A stretch of DNA of 64,000 bases from Rhodovulum kholense (GCF_003053725.1 NZ_QAYC01000001.1:310001-374000), one strand, 5' to 3'. Positions 1-9,109 are shown, counted from the first letter of the stretch. Numbers and translations are program-made. Notes: generated by a model not told the origin, from the sequence alone.

Positions 1-325
1 GCAGGCGGGCGGCGGCCTCGATCAGATAAAGCGTACCCATCCCCGCCAGAATCGCTGCCACAACCGAGATTCTGAGCCCCGCGACCAGCGCCGCCAGCGC
101 CGCGATCAGCCGGGCGGGGTCGGGGGTGCCGCCCGTTGCCTCGGGCCAGAGCACGAGCGGCGCGACCAGCGCCGGAAACACCGCGACGCCCACATATTTC
201 AGGTGCAACAGCGCCCAGGGCGGCAGCGTCCGGCGGCCGAAGATCCCCAGAAAGGAAAACCGGATCAGGAAGGTCCCGACGGCAAGGGCCGCGGTCAGGC
301 TCCAGAAGGCCGCGTCGGAGATCAT
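1..325 (-). CDS. azlD: AzlD-family branched-chain amino acid exporter subunit (partial)
   Basis: Small hydrophobic partner of AzlC in the inner membrane; AzlCD pairs export branched-chain amino acids or related compounds. Translating from the ATG at 325 gives at least 108 residues beginning MISDAAFWSLTAALAVGTFL, with several membrane segments and the basic loop GIFGRRTLPPWALLHLKYVG typical of AzlD. The start overlaps the azlC stop by four bases (ATGA), the usual arrangement for this pair. The frame is still open at the window edge, so the stop is not seen; family members are about 100-110 residues, so little is missing. Confidence 0.85.
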   Translation of the reverse strand, partial: MISDAAFWSLTAALAVGTFLIRFSFLGIFGRRTLPPWALLHLKYVGVAVFPALVAPLVLWPEATGGTPDPARLIAALAALVAGLRISVVAAILAGMGTLYLIEAAARL

Positions 326-1026
326 GCCCGGCCCCTGCGTTGCAGAAGGCGTTCGGTCTGCGCGCCGGTGATCATCGCGACAAGTGCTGCGACCGGCAGG
401 CCGAGGCTCCAGGGCAGCCAGGCCAGCGCCAGCGCCGCCAGCGCCGACACGAGCGCCGCGACCGCATGGGGCAGGGACCGGATCAGCGGCGCGGTCAGGG
501 CGATGAAGCAGACCGGCACCGCGAAATCGAGCGAGAATTCCGCGGGGATCGCCTGTCCGACCAGCGCGCCGGTCAGCGTGCCGCCATACCAGAACGGGCA
601 GATCAGGACCATGCAACCGAAGTAATAGGCCACGCGCGCCGCAGGCGTCATGGCGGGATGGGCCTCGTAGGTGCGGACCGCGACGGCGAAGGCCTGGTCG
701 ACCATCAGATAGGCCATCAGCGCCCGTACCCCCAGCCGCGCATGGCCGAGATAGGGCACGAGTGCGGCTGAATACATCGCCATCCGCAGATTGACCGCCA
801 GGGCCGCCAGAAGTGCCACGAAGACCGGCGCGTGATCTTCCAGAAGCGCCAGCGCGGTGAATTGCGAGGCGCCCGCGATCACCAGCACCGACATCGCCAT
901 GGCCTGCAAGAGGTCCAACCCGGCATCCCGCGCCACCACCCCGAAGAGAAGCGAGAAGGGCACCACGATCAGGATGAACGGCGCGCAGTCGAGCGCCCCC
1001 TTCCGAAAGGCTTGTGCCTCGGTCAC
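322..1026 (-). CDS. azlC: AzlC-family branched-chain amino acid exporter
   Basis: Large subunit of the AzlCD inner-membrane exporter. From the GTG at 1026 it encodes 234 residues (VTEAQAFRKGALDCAPFILI), the normal length; the frame is open further upstream but that stretch is rich in Pro/Arg and not AzlC-like. The family motif GASQFTALALL lies near residues 48-58, and hydrophobic segments run through to the C-terminus. It overlaps azlD by four bases. The upstream spacer also holds an operator-like palindrome at 1165-1174 that more likely serves the oppositely oriented dehydratase gene. Confidence 0.88.
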   Translation of the reverse strand: MTEAQAFRKGALDCAPFILIVVPFSLLFGVVARDAGLDLLQAMAMSVLVIAGASQFTALALLEDHAPVFVALLAALAVNLRMAMYSAALVPYLGHARLGVRALMAYLMVDQAFAVAVRTYEAHPAMTPAARVAYYFGCMVLICPFWYGGTLTGALVGQAIPAEFSLDFAVPVCFIALTAPLIRSLPHAVAALVSALAALALAWLPWSLGLPVAALVAMITGAQTERLLQRRGRA

Positions 1027-1164
1027 GGGCGCGCTCCGGGGACTGGTCGGGCACAAGATTTCGGGACCGGCCCCGGCGGTGGGGCCGACACGATGGCGCG
1101 GCGCTCGGTCACGACAAGGTCCTCCCTGAGCCATGGGGCATTCGGTGCGGATTGCCCTTGCATT

Positions 1165-1174
1165 TGGTATACCA
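1165..1174. promoter_or_regulatory. Putative GntR operator (TGGTATACCA) upstream of the dehydratase gene
   Basis: Perfect 10-bp palindrome TGGTATACCA, 134 bases before the ATG at 1309 and about 140 bases from the azlC start. The same core occurs twice in the divergent promoter of the GntR regulator at 12745-12758 and 12857-12868. FCD-type GntR proteins bind short palindromes of this kind. The inference is that the regulator at 12935 also controls this promoter. Confidence 0.65.
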
Positions 1175-1308
1175 GATCGGAATGCTGTGCCAAGGGCCGC
1201 CCGGGGTCTGGCCGCGCGGGACGCTGCGGCACCGCCCCGAAGCGGCGCAGGCCAGACGCCTCAGCGGTCGCAGACAGACGGCTGCCCGGCGGCAAGCGGA
1301 GGAAAGGC

Positions 1309-3090
1309 ATGAGCGACACGCGCGCGAACAAGCGGTTCCGGTCTCAGGAATGGTTCGACAATCCCAACAACCCCGGCATGACCGCGCTGTATGTCGAGCG
1401 CTATCAGAACCAGACCTTCACCCGGGGCGAGCTGCAATCGGGCCGCCCGGTGATCGGCATCGCCAATAGCGGGTCGGATCTGGTGCCCTGCAACAAGATC
1501 CACGTCTTCCTGATGGACCGGATCAAGGCGGGCATCCGCGAGGCGGGCGGCGTGCCGATGGAATTTCCGGTCCATCCGCTGCAGGAGACCGGCAAGCGGC
1601 CGACGGCGGCGCTCGACCGCAACCTCGCCTATCTGGGGCTGGTCGAGATCCTGCATGGCTATCCGCTGGACGGGGTGGTGCTGACCACCGGCTGCGACAA
1701 GACCACGCCCGCGCTGCTGATGGGGGCGGCGACGGTCGACATTCCGGCGATTGCGCTCAATGGCGGACCGATGCTCGACGGCTGGTGGAAGGGCAAGCGC
1801 GCGGGTTCGGGCACCATCGTCTGGGAAAGCCGGCGCCTGCTGGCCGAGGGCAAGATCGACTATGACGAGTTCATGGATCGGGTCTGTTCCTCGGCGCCCT
1901 CGCTGGGGCATTGCAACACCATGGGTACGGCCTCGACGATGAACGCGATGGCCGAGGCGCTGGGCATGAGCCTGACCGGCAATGCCGCGATCCCCGCGCC
2001 CTTCCGCGAGCGGATGGCAATGGCCTACGAGACCGGCAAGCGGATCGTGCAGATGGTGCTGGACGATCTGAAACCCTCCGACATCCTGACCCGCGCGGCC
2101 TTCGAGAATGCCATCGTCGTCAACAGCGCCATCGGCGGCTCGACCAATGCGCCGCCGCATCTGCAGGCGATCGCGCGGCATGCGGGGGTCGAGCTGGACG
2201 TGACCGACTGGGAGACCATCGGCCATGACGTGCCGCTTCTGGTCAACATGCAGCCCGCGGGCGAATACCTGGGCGAGAGCTTCTTCCGGGCGGGCGGCGT
2301 GCCCGCGGTGATGGCCGAGCTGGCCCGGGCCGGAAGGCTGCACGTGGGCGCGATGACCGCGACCGGCAGGACCCTGGCCGAGAACCTCGAGGGGGTCCGG
2401 TCCGCCGACCCGGACGTGATCGCGCCCTATGACGCGCCCTTGCGGACGCAGGCCGGGTTCAAGGTGCTTTCGGGCAATCTGTTCGCTTCGGCGCTGATGA
2501 AGACCTCGGTGATTTCCGACGAGTTCCGCGCGCGCTTCCTGTCCGAGCCCGGCCGCGAGGGGGTGCATGAGGCCCGCGCCGTGGTCTTCGAGGGCCCCGA
2601 GGATTACCACGCCCGGATCAACGACCCCGAACTTGAGATCGACGAAAGCGCGATGCTTTTCATCCGCAATGTGGGCTGCGTCGGGTATCCGGGCTCGGCC
2701 GAGGTGGTGAACATGCAGCCGCCGGACGCGCTGGTGAAGAAGGGCGTCCGGCATCTGCCGACGGTCGGGGACGGGCGGCAGTCGGGGACCTCGGAAAGTC
2801 CCTCGATCCTGAACGCCTCGCCCGAGGCGGTGGTGGGGGGCGGGCTGGCTTTCCTGAAGACGGGCGACCGGGTGCGGCTGGACCTGAACGCCTCGCGGCT
2901 AGATGCGCTGGTCGATGAGGCGGAGTGGGAGCTGAGGCGCGAGGCCTGGGAGCCGCCCGAGATCGTGAGCCAGACCCCCTGGGAAGAGATCTACCGTGCC
3001 AATGTCGGCCAGCTGGCCGATGGCGGCTGTCTGGAACTGGCCACGGCCTATCGGCGGATCGCCCGCGATCTGCCGCGCGACAACCACTGA
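1309..3090 (+). CDS. xylD: IlvD/Edd-family sugar-acid dehydratase, D-xylonate dehydratase type
   Basis: Cytoplasmic Fe-S dehydratase that removes water from a sugar acid to give a 2-keto-3-deoxy acid. The 593-residue product follows the Caulobacter xylonate dehydratase pattern closely, as recalled: start RFRSQEWFDNPNNPGMTALY, similar length, and end near the motif LGDGRQSGT-type (here VGDGRQSGTSESPSILNASP). The three cluster-ligand cysteines are Cys61 (VPCNK), Cys129 (TTGCDKTTP) and Cys202 (GHCNTMGTAST). The ATG at 1309 has a good GGAGGAAAGG ribosome site; the longer upstream frame is not credible. It is followed seven bases later by an SDR gene. Exact substrate (xylonate, arabinonate, fuconate or galactonate) cannot be read from the sequence. 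Confidence 0.88.
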   Translation: MSDTRANKRFRSQEWFDNPNNPGMTALYVERYQNQTFTRGELQSGRPVIGIANSGSDLVPCNKIHVFLMDRIKAGIREAGGVPMEFPVHPLQETGKRPTAALDRNLAYLGLVEILHGYPLDGVVLTTGCDKTTPALLMGAATVDIPAIALNGGPMLDGWWKGKRAGSGTIVWESRRLLAEGKIDYDEFMDRVCSSAPSLGHCNTMGTASTMNAMAEALGMSLTGNAAIPAPFRERMAMAYETGKRIVQMVLDDLKPSDILTRAAFENAIVVNSAIGGSTNAPPHLQAIARHAGVELDVTDWETIGHDVPLLVNMQPAGEYLGESFFRAGGVPAVMAELARAGRLHVGAMTATGRTLAENLEGVRSADPDVIAPYDAPLRTQAGFKVLSGNLFASALMKTSVISDEFRARFLSEPGREGVHEARAVVFEGPEDYHARINDPELEIDESAMLFIRNVGCVGYPGSAEVVNMQPPDALVKKGVRHLPTVGDGRQSGTSESPSILNASPEAVVGGGLAFLKTGDRVRLDLNASRLDALVDEAEWELRREAWEPPEIVSQTPWEEIYRANVGQLADGGCLELATAYRRIARDLPRDNH

Positions 3091-3097
3091 GGCAGGC

Positions 3098-3835
3098 ATG
3101 GCGCGCAGCATCATCATCACCGGGGCCGGGCGGGGCATCGGCCGGGCGACCGCGCTGGCCTTTCTGGAGGCGGGCTGGCGGGTTGGACTGGCCGGGCGCG
3201 GGATTGCGGCGCTGGAGGCCGTGGCCGAGGGGCGGCCGGGCGCGCTGGTGCTGACCTGCGACGTGACCGACGAGGCTTCGGTCGAGGTTGCCTTCGACCG
3301 GGCGATGGCGGCCTGGGGGCGGATCGACGTTCTGTTCAACAATGCAGGCGTTTCGGTGCCGGGGGCGCCGGTTGACGAGATCGCGGTCGAGGACTGGCGG
3401 CGCTGCATCGAGGTGAACCTGACCGGCAGTTTTCTTTGCGCCCGGGCGGCCTTCGCCCGGATGCGGCGACAGGACCCGCCGGGCGGTCGGATCATCAATA
3501 ACGGGTCGGTCTCGGCCCATGTGCCACGCTGGGGCTCGGTGCCCTATACCGCCTCGAAACACGCGATCACCGGGCTGACACGGTCGCTGGCGCTGGACGG
3601 GCGGGCCCATGGCATCGCCTGTGGGCAGATCGATATCGGCAATGCCCGGACCGACATGGCCGAGACCATGACCCGGGGCGTGCCGCAGGCCGACGGGAGC
3701 ATTGCGGTCGAGCCGGTGATGGATGTGGCCCATGTGGCCGCGACGGTGCTGTTCATGGCAGGGCTGCCGCTTGAGGCCAATGTGCCCTTCCTGACGGTGA
3801 TGGCGACGACGATGCCTTATATCGGCCGGGGCTGA
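3098..3835 (+). CDS. Short-chain dehydrogenase/reductase
   Basis: NAD(P)-dependent oxidoreductase of 245 residues, second gene after the sugar-acid dehydratase and probably cotranscribed (seven-base gap). The Rossmann motif TGAGRGIG is at residues 8-15, NNAG near 83, and the catalytic Ser followed by YTASK near residue 150. The ending lacks the usual GG-x-x loop and reads FLTVMATTMPYIGRG. Presumably oxidises or reduces an alcohol or keto group in the sugar-acid pathway; the substrate is unknown. Confidence 0.8.
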   Translation: MARSIIITGAGRGIGRATALAFLEAGWRVGLAGRGIAALEAVAEGRPGALVLTCDVTDEASVEVAFDRAMAAWGRIDVLFNNAGVSVPGAPVDEIAVEDWRRCIEVNLTGSFLCARAAFARMRRQDPPGGRIINNGSVSAHVPRWGSVPYTASKHAITGLTRSLALDGRAHGIACGQIDIGNARTDMAETMTRGVPQADGSIAVEPVMDVAHVAATVLFMAGLPLEANVPFLTVMATTMPYIGRG

Positions 3836-3837
3836 GG

Positions 3838-5030
3838 TTATCCCGGTTTCGTCCCGCTGGCGCGGGCCGACCCGCCGGGGGCTTTGCCCCCGGACCCCCA
3901 GGGTATTTCTGCCAAGAAGAAGGCTTGGCCCAGGTCGCGCGGGGCCCAGGCGGCCAGCGCATCGCGGTCGATCTCGATCCCGAGACCGGGGCCGGTGGGA
4001 TGGCGACGCGGCCCGCCTCGAGCAGGACAGGCGTCTTCACGATCTCGGCGAGGAACGGATTTCCGGTGCGGTCGAGGTCGAGCCAGGGATCGTTCGGCGC
4101 ATGGCGCCGGGGCACCGGTGGCAGCAGCGCCAGCATTCGCAGCGAAGCGGCCAGGTGGACGCCGGGTCCCCAGACATGGGCGACGACGCGGATGCCTTCG
4201 GTTTCGGCGCAGGCCGCGATCCTGCGCATTTCGGTCAGCCCGCCGCAGCCGGTCACGTCGGGTTGCAGGATGTCGATGGCACCGGCGCGGATCGCCTGCG
4301 GATGGGCGTGGCGGGTGTGCCAGGTCTCGCCGCCCGCGACCGGGATCGGCTGGCCGCGCCGGACCTCGGCATAGGCACCGAGATGTTCGGGCAGGACCGG
4401 TTCCTCGAACCAGGCGATGTCGTATCGGGCGGCGGCGCGCCCGAGCCGGATCGCTTCGATCGCGTCATGGCCGTGATTGGTGTCGATCATCAGCGGGCGC
4501 GTTCCGAGGATCTGGCGCGCGGTGCGGATCGCGTCGAGATCGGCGTCATGGCCGAAGACGGTCTTGATCGTGGCGGCAGTGAAGCCCTCGGCCCGTGCGC
4601 GGTGGAGGTCTGCGCCAGGCGCGTCGATCCGGTCGCAGAGGCCGGGACGGAGGTCCGGTGGGCGCCGCCCGCCAGCGCGTGGACCGGCACCCCGTAATGC
4701 CGCCCGGCAATGTCCCCGAGCGCGATGTCGAGGGCCGATTGCGCGGTGACGCTCGGCCGCGCTGGCCCTGGTCGCGGAACTGGGTCGCGAGCCGCGTCCA
4801 GAGCGGCTCGATCGCCAGGGGGGCGCGGCCGCTCAGCCAGGGCGCCATCTCGGCGATCACGGCGGCATCGGTGCGGGCGGGGCCGAGCGCCTCGCCCCAG
4901 CCGGGGGGCCGTCCTCGCAGACGATCTCGACGAGGCAGGCCCAGCGGTCGCGGAAGGTCGAGAAGGCGCTTTCGAAGCCGGAATCGAGCCTCTGGTGCAG
5001 AAGATGCGGGCGGATCTCGGCGATCTTCAC
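3838..5030 (-). pseudogene. Frameshifted D-galactarolactone cycloisomerase-like (enolase superfamily) gene
   Basis: Reading through the frames rebuilds a mandelate racemase/muconate lactonizing enzyme like Agrobacterium Gci: N-terminus KIAEIRPHLLHQRLDSGFES, then RDQGQRG, LMIDTNHGHDAIEA-type barrel strand, DIAWFEEPVLPEHLGAYAEV, PIPVAGGETWH, DILQPDVTGCGG, HVWGPGV and GPGLGIEIDRDAL. At least four frame changes are needed, near 4905 (in a run of six G), 4755, 4598 and 3995. About nine residues also seem to be missing after the SVPASATG segment, and the first Lys of the K-x-K catalytic motif reads Thr (TIK). The GTG start at 5030 overlaps the upstream transporter stop (GTGA). Most likely a decaying gene; clustered sequencing errors are the alternative. 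The end runs into a palindromic repeat. Confidence 0.8.
3875..3893. repeat. Palindromic GC repeat (CCGGGGGC-TTT-GCCCCCGG)
   Basis: Perfect 8-bp stem with a three-base loop, followed by GGACCCCCAGGGTATTTCTG and CCAAGAAGAAGG. From memory this hairpin plus tail is a common intergenic repeat in Rhodobacteraceae chromosomes. It sits where the SDR gene (ends 3835) meets the 3' end of the broken cycloisomerase gene, whose last codons are made of repeat sequence. It may act as a two-way terminator. Confidence 0.6.
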
Positions 5031-5932
5031 GGTCCCGATCGCTTCGCACCGCGCAGCTGCGCCCGTTCGCGGCGCCAGATGTAAAGTCCCGAGGCGATGA
5101 TGATGGCGCCGCCGCAAAGCGTCCAGACCGTGGGCCAGGTGTCGAAGACGAGGATGCCCGCCAGCGCCGCGAGGAAAACCTGAAGATAGACGACAGGCGC
5201 CAGCAGCGAGGCATCGGCCAGCCGGTGGGCCTCGGTCGCGGCGATATGGCCGGCGGCGCCGAAGGCCCCGATCAGCAGGAAGACCGTCCAGTCGGTGCCG
5301 CCCTCGGGCCAGACCCAGCCGCCCGGAACGAAGGGCAGGATCGCCAGGGCCGCAAGCCCCGCCGACCAGATCTGCTGGGTCGAGATCGCCTCGATCCCGG
5401 CCAGTATCCGGGTCAGCACGAAGTAAAGCGAGGCCAGGGTCAGCGCCCCGAGGCTCAGCAGCATCGCCGGGTGGAAGGCCGCGCCCCAGGGCTGCATCAC
5501 CACCGCGACGCCCAGAAAGCCCGTGCAGACCGCCGCGATCCGGCGCAGCCCGACCCGTTCGCCCAGCATCGGGATCGCCAGCAGCGTCACCGCGATGGGG
5601 CCCGCGAACATGATCGTGGTCGTCACCGTGATCGGCAGGTATTTCAGCGCCGCGAAATTGCAGACCGTGCTGCCCAGCAGGAAGACCGACCGCAGCACCT
5701 GACGCACCGGGCTGTTCGACCGCAGCGCCGCCAGCCCCTCGCGCGGCAGGAAGACCACCAGCGCCAGCAGGAAATGGATCAGATAGCGCGCGAAGACCAC
5801 CTGCAGCGCGGGCAGCCCGGCGAGGATCAGCCATTTCGCCGAGCTGTCGATGCAGGTGAAGAAGGCGACCGCCAGTGCCATGGCCAGCACCCCGGTCAGC
5901 CTGCGATCCTCGCGCGGACGTCCGATCCCCAT
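5027..5932 (-). CDS. DMT-superfamily (EamA) membrane transporter
   Basis: 301-residue inner-membrane protein with about ten hydrophobic segments forming two EamA repeats; the first begins GVLAMALAVAFFTCIDSSAK and the second near MLLSLGALTLASLYFVLTRI. Such proteins export or import small metabolites; the substrate is not predictable. It lies six bases after the SDR gene at 5939 and overlaps the broken cycloisomerase start, so it belongs to the long minus-strand sugar-acid operon. Confidence 0.82.
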   Translation of the reverse strand: MGIGRPREDRRLTGVLAMALAVAFFTCIDSSAKWLILAGLPALQVVFARYLIHFLLALVVFLPREGLAALRSNSPVRQVLRSVFLLGSTVCNFAALKYLPITVTTTIMFAGPIAVTLLAIPMLGERVGLRRIAAVCTGFLGVAVVMQPWGAAFHPAMLLSLGALTLASLYFVLTRILAGIEAISTQQIWSAGLAALAILPFVPGGWVWPEGGTDWTVFLLIGAFGAAGHIAATEAHRLADASLLAPVVYLQVFLAALAGILVFDTWPTVWTLCGGAIIIASGLYIWRRERAQLRGAKRSGP

Positions 5933-5938
5933 CGGGGC

Positions 5939-6661
5939 TCAGCCCACCGCCCAGCCGCCGTCGATCACATGGGTCTGGCCGGTGGTGAAGGCGCTTTCGT
6001 CCGACGCGAGATAGACCGCGAGATGGGCGATTTCGGCCGGGGTGCCGATCCGGCCCATCGGCTGGCGGGCGACGAAGGCGCGGTGGGCGGCCTCGTAATC
6101 GCCCATGGCGCGCAGGCGGTCGTGCAGCGAGGGGCTGTCGACCGTGCCCGGGCAGATCGCGTTCACCCGGATGCCGCGCGTGACATAGTCAAGCGCGACC
6201 GATTTCGTCATGCCGATCACCGCCGCCTTGGTCGCGCCGTAGACAAAGCGGTTGGGGGCCGCGACCAGCGACGAGACGACCGAGGCGATATTGACGATCG
6301 AGCCATGGCCGCGCTTGAGCATGCCCGGCAGTGCGGCCTGCATCGCATGGAACTGCGCGCGGACATTCAGCGCGACGGCGAAGTCGAACTCGTCGTCGGT
6401 GGCCTCGAGCAGCGTGCCCGCATGCACGATGCCCGCGCAATTGACCAGCACCTCGGGATCGGCCGCGCGGATCGCCTCGGTCAGGGCCGCCTTGTCGGTC
6501 ACGTCCAGCCCGAAGGTTTCGGCCGTGAGACCCGTCAGCAGCGTCGGGTCGAGATCGGTCGCGACCACGATTGCGCCTTCCGCCGCGAAGGCCTCGGCGA
6601 TGGCCCGGCCGATGCCCTGACCCGCGGCCGTCACGAAGGCGCGTTTTCCGTCCAGTCTCAT
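5939..6661 (-). CDS. SDR oxidoreductase, 2-keto-3-deoxy-L-fuconate dehydrogenase-like
   Basis: 240 residues with cofactor motif TAAGQGIG (11-18), NCAG (74-77), Ser127, Tyr141 and Lys145 (YGATK), and the C-terminal DGGW. The pattern YGATKAAVIGMTKSVALDY and NAICPGTVDSPSLHDR matches the DHRS6/KDF-dehydrogenase branch, which oxidises 2-keto-3-deoxy-L-fuconate to the 2,4-diketo acid in non-phosphorylative L-fucose breakdown. That product is the substrate of an FAH-family hydrolase, and one is encoded at 13660. The start overlaps the upstream dehydrogenase stop (ATGA). Activity on fuconate rather than a related deoxy acid is inference. Confidence 0.82.
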   Translation of the reverse strand: MRLDGKRAFVTAAGQGIGRAIAEAFAAEGAIVVATDLDPTLLTGLTAETFGLDVTDKAALTEAIRAADPEVLVNCAGIVHAGTLLEATDDEFDFAVALNVRAQFHAMQAALPGMLKRGHGSIVNIASVVSSLVAAPNRFVYGATKAAVIGMTKSVALDYVTRGIRVNAICPGTVDSPSLHDRLRAMGDYEAAHRAFVARQPMGRIGTPAEIAHLAVYLASDESAFTTGQTHVIDGGWAVG

Positions 6662-7551
6662 GTCTGTCCCTTTTTTGAATGGGTTGCGATCCAGTCGGTC
6701 ATCTGCGGCACCATCAGATCGCCCGCGCCCCCGTCGCGGGCGGCACGCAGGGCGGCATCGGTCGCGCCCGAGATCGGGCTTTCGCGTCCGAGATCCTCGG
6801 TCATGCGCCGGTAATAACCCACATCCTTGGCGGCATTCGCGACCGAGAAGGCCAGGTCGATCCGGCCTTCGACGGCATAGGCGCGGATGAAATCCATCAT
6901 CCCCGATTTCAGCGGCCCGGCCGACATCACCGAATAAAGCGCCTCGCGCTCGATCCCGGCGGCATCGGCCATGGCGAAGGCCTCGGACATGGCGCAGGCG
7001 GTGGTCATGGCAAAGAAGTTGTTGATCAGCTTGATCGTGTGCCCGTTGCCGAGCTTGCCCAGATGAAAGACGTTCTCGCCGAGGATGTCGAGCACCGGCC
7101 TGACCCGGTCATAGGCGGCGCGCTCGCCCGCGCACATGATGTTCAGCAGCCCCTCGCGCGCCTGGGCGGGGGTGCGCCCCAGCGGCGCATCCAGATAGAC
7201 GGCGCCCTTTTCGGCCAGATCGGCGCCGATCTTCAGCGTCGAGGCGGGCAGCGAGGTGCCGAAGTCGATCACCACCTGGCCCTCGCGCGCGCCTGCAAGG
7301 ATGCCGTCGGGGCCGTAGATCCGGGCCTCGACCTGATCCGAGGTCCCCATGCACAGCATCACGATGTCGCTTTCCTCGGCCAGCGCCCGGCCCGAGGCGG
7401 CCTCGGTCGCGCCCTGCGCCAGCGCCTCGTCGATCCCCGAGCGGTCGCGATGGCCCAGCACCGTCAGTTCCATCCCGTTCTTCTGCAGGCATTCGACCAT
7501 GGCCCGGCCCATGAGGCCGAGCCCGACGAAGCCGATCCTCGGATCATCCAT
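6658..7551 (-). CDS. NAD(P)-dependent beta-hydroxyacid dehydrogenase (GarR/3-hydroxyisobutyrate dehydrogenase family)
   Basis: 297 residues: N-terminal Rossmann fold with GLGLMG at 10-15 and the all-helical C-terminal domain with the catalytic Lys174 in GHTIKLINNFF. Family members include tartronate semialdehyde reductase GarR and 3-hydroxyisobutyrate dehydrogenase. Placed between the UxaA-like dehydratase (24-base gap) and the SDR (four-base overlap), it most likely reduces a semialdehyde or oxidises a hydroxy acid made by this pathway. Substrate not assigned. Confidence 0.83.
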   Translation of the reverse strand: MDDPRIGFVGLGLMGRAMVECLQKNGMELTVLGHRDRSGIDEALAQGATEAASGRALAEESDIVMLCMGTSDQVEARIYGPDGILAGAREGQVVIDFGTSLPASTLKIGADLAEKGAVYLDAPLGRTPAQAREGLLNIMCAGERAAYDRVRPVLDILGENVFHLGKLGNGHTIKLINNFFAMTTACAMSEAFAMADAAGIEREALYSVMSAGPLKSGMMDFIRAYAVEGRIDLAFSVANAAKDVGYYRRMTEDLGRESPISGATDAALRAARDGGAGDLMVPQMTDWIATHSKKGQT

Positions 7552-7575
7552 ATCCCTCTCCCGTTCCGGTCCCGT

Positions 7576-9066
7576 TCACATCACTGCGCCGATCTGCCAG
7601 GGCACGAATTCATGATCTCCGAGCCCCTGCGCCTCGGATTTCGTTCTCTCGCCGCTCGCGACCCGCAACCAAAGATCGTAGATCTCGCGCCCGACCTCCT
7701 CGACTGTGGCGCTGCCCTCAAGGATGCGGCCCGCATTCACGTCCATGTCCTCGGTCATCCGGGTGAACATCGCGCTGTTGGTGGCGATCTTGACGGTGGG
7801 GGCGGGTTTCGAGCCGAAGGCCGAGCCGCGGCCAGTGGTGAAGGCGACAAGGGTGCATCCCGAGGCGATCTGGCCTGTCACCGAGGCCGGGTCATAGCCG
7901 GGGCTGTCCATGAAGACGAAGCCCGTCTCGGCGATGGGCTCGGCATAGAGCAGCACGGCGGTCAGGGGCGTCGTGCCGCCCTTGGCGGCCGCGCCCAGCG
8001 ATTTTTCAAGGATGGTGGTCAGCCCGCCGCGCTTGTTGCCGGGGCTCGGGTTGTTGTCCATCGAGCCGCGGTTGCGCGCGGTATAGTCCTCCCACCAGCG
8101 GATCAGGCCGATCAGCTTTTCGCCGGTGGCGCGGTCCTTGGCGCGGGCGGTCAGCAGATGTTCGGCGCCGTAGATTTCAGGCGTTTCCGCCAGAACGCCG
8201 GTGCCGCCCTGGGCGACCAGCAGGTCGCAGGCATGGCCCAAGGCCGGGTTCGCGGTGATCCCCGACCAAGCATCCGAGCCGCCGCATTGCAGCGCGACGG
8301 TCAGATCCGAGGTCGGGCAGGGCGTCCGGCGCGCGGCATCGACCAGCGGCAGCATCGCCTCGATCCGCGCGATGCCCTCCTCGACGGTGCGGCGCAGCCC
8401 GCCCGTGTCCTGGATCGTCATGTGCTGGAACAAGGGCCCCGGGGTCAGGCCGAAAGCCTCGATCAGCCAGTCGATCTGCATCGTCTCGCAGCCCAGCCCG
8501 GCCATCAGCACGCCGCCGACATTGGGGTTGCGGGCATAGCCCCAGATCACCCGTTGCAGCGCCTCGAAGCCCTCGCCCGATCCGGCCATGCCGCAGCCGG
8601 TGCCATGAACGAAGGCCGCGACGCCGTCGACATTCGGGTAGGGCGCCAGCCTTTCTGGGGTGAAATGCGCGGCGATCCGGTGCGCGGCGGTGGCCGAGCA
8701 GTTGACCGAGGTCAGCACCGCGATGAAGTTCCGCGTGCCGACCCGGCCGGTCGGGCGGCGATAGCCCATGAAGCGGTCCGCCGCCGGTGCGGGCGCGGCC
8801 GGGCGCAGGTTGGTCGCGAAGGCATAGTCGGCCCCGACCGCGCGGAAGGCCAGATTGTGGCTATGGACATGGGCGCCGGGCGCGATGTCTTCGGCGGCAT
8901 AGCCGATCACCTGGGCGTATTTCAGGACCGGCGCGCCCTTGGCGATCGCCTCGGTCGCCATCTTGTGGCCCATCGGGATGACCTCTGTCGCGCCCGCCTC
9001 GCCCGGGGAAAGCGCCGTGGCGGCGGTGACCACATTGTCGGCCTCGGACAGTCTGACGGTCTTCAT
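7576..9066 (-). CDS. UxaA/GarD-family sugar-acid dehydratase (altronate dehydratase-like)
   Basis: 496-residue cytoplasmic dehydratase with the N-terminal SAF domain carrying HVHSHN (66-71) and the large C-terminal UxaA domain with SVNCSATAAHRIAAHF, GLGCETMQ and QCGGSDAWSGITANPALG. Family enzymes dehydrate altronate or galactarate; a split UxaA in the Campylobacter jejuni fucose locus is reported to act on L-fuconate. Its neighbours here (KDF dehydrogenase-like SDR and FAH hydrolase) fit that third option. It starts 43 bases after the TRAP permease stop and is probably cotranscribed. Confidence 0.85.
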   Translation of the reverse strand: MKTVRLSEADNVVTAATALSPGEAGATEVIPMGHKMATEAIAKGAPVLKYAQVIGYAAEDIAPGAHVHSHNLAFRAVGADYAFATNLRPAAPAPAADRFMGYRRPTGRVGTRNFIAVLTSVNCSATAAHRIAAHFTPERLAPYPNVDGVAAFVHGTGCGMAGSGEGFEALQRVIWGYARNPNVGGVLMAGLGCETMQIDWLIEAFGLTPGPLFQHMTIQDTGGLRRTVEEGIARIEAMLPLVDAARRTPCPTSDLTVALQCGGSDAWSGITANPALGHACDLLVAQGGTGVLAETPEIYGAEHLLTARAKDRATGEKLIGLIRWWEDYTARNRGSMDNNPSPGNKRGGLTTILEKSLGAAAKGGTTPLTAVLLYAEPIAETGFVFMDSPGYDPASVTGQIASGCTLVAFTTGRGSAFGSKPAPTVKIATNSAMFTRMTEDMDVNAGRILEGSATVEEVGREIYDLWLRVASGERTKSEAQGLGDHEFVPWQIGAVM

Positions 9067-9109
9067 GGCGTCTCCTCCGGGCCGGTCCCGCAGATGTGCG
9101 GCGCCCCCC

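Noticed and set aside
832-1308. N-terminal extension of the xylonate-dehydratase-like protein
   Set aside because: The upstream open frame overlaps azlC and the operator; the conserved protein starts at 1309 behind a strong ribosome site.
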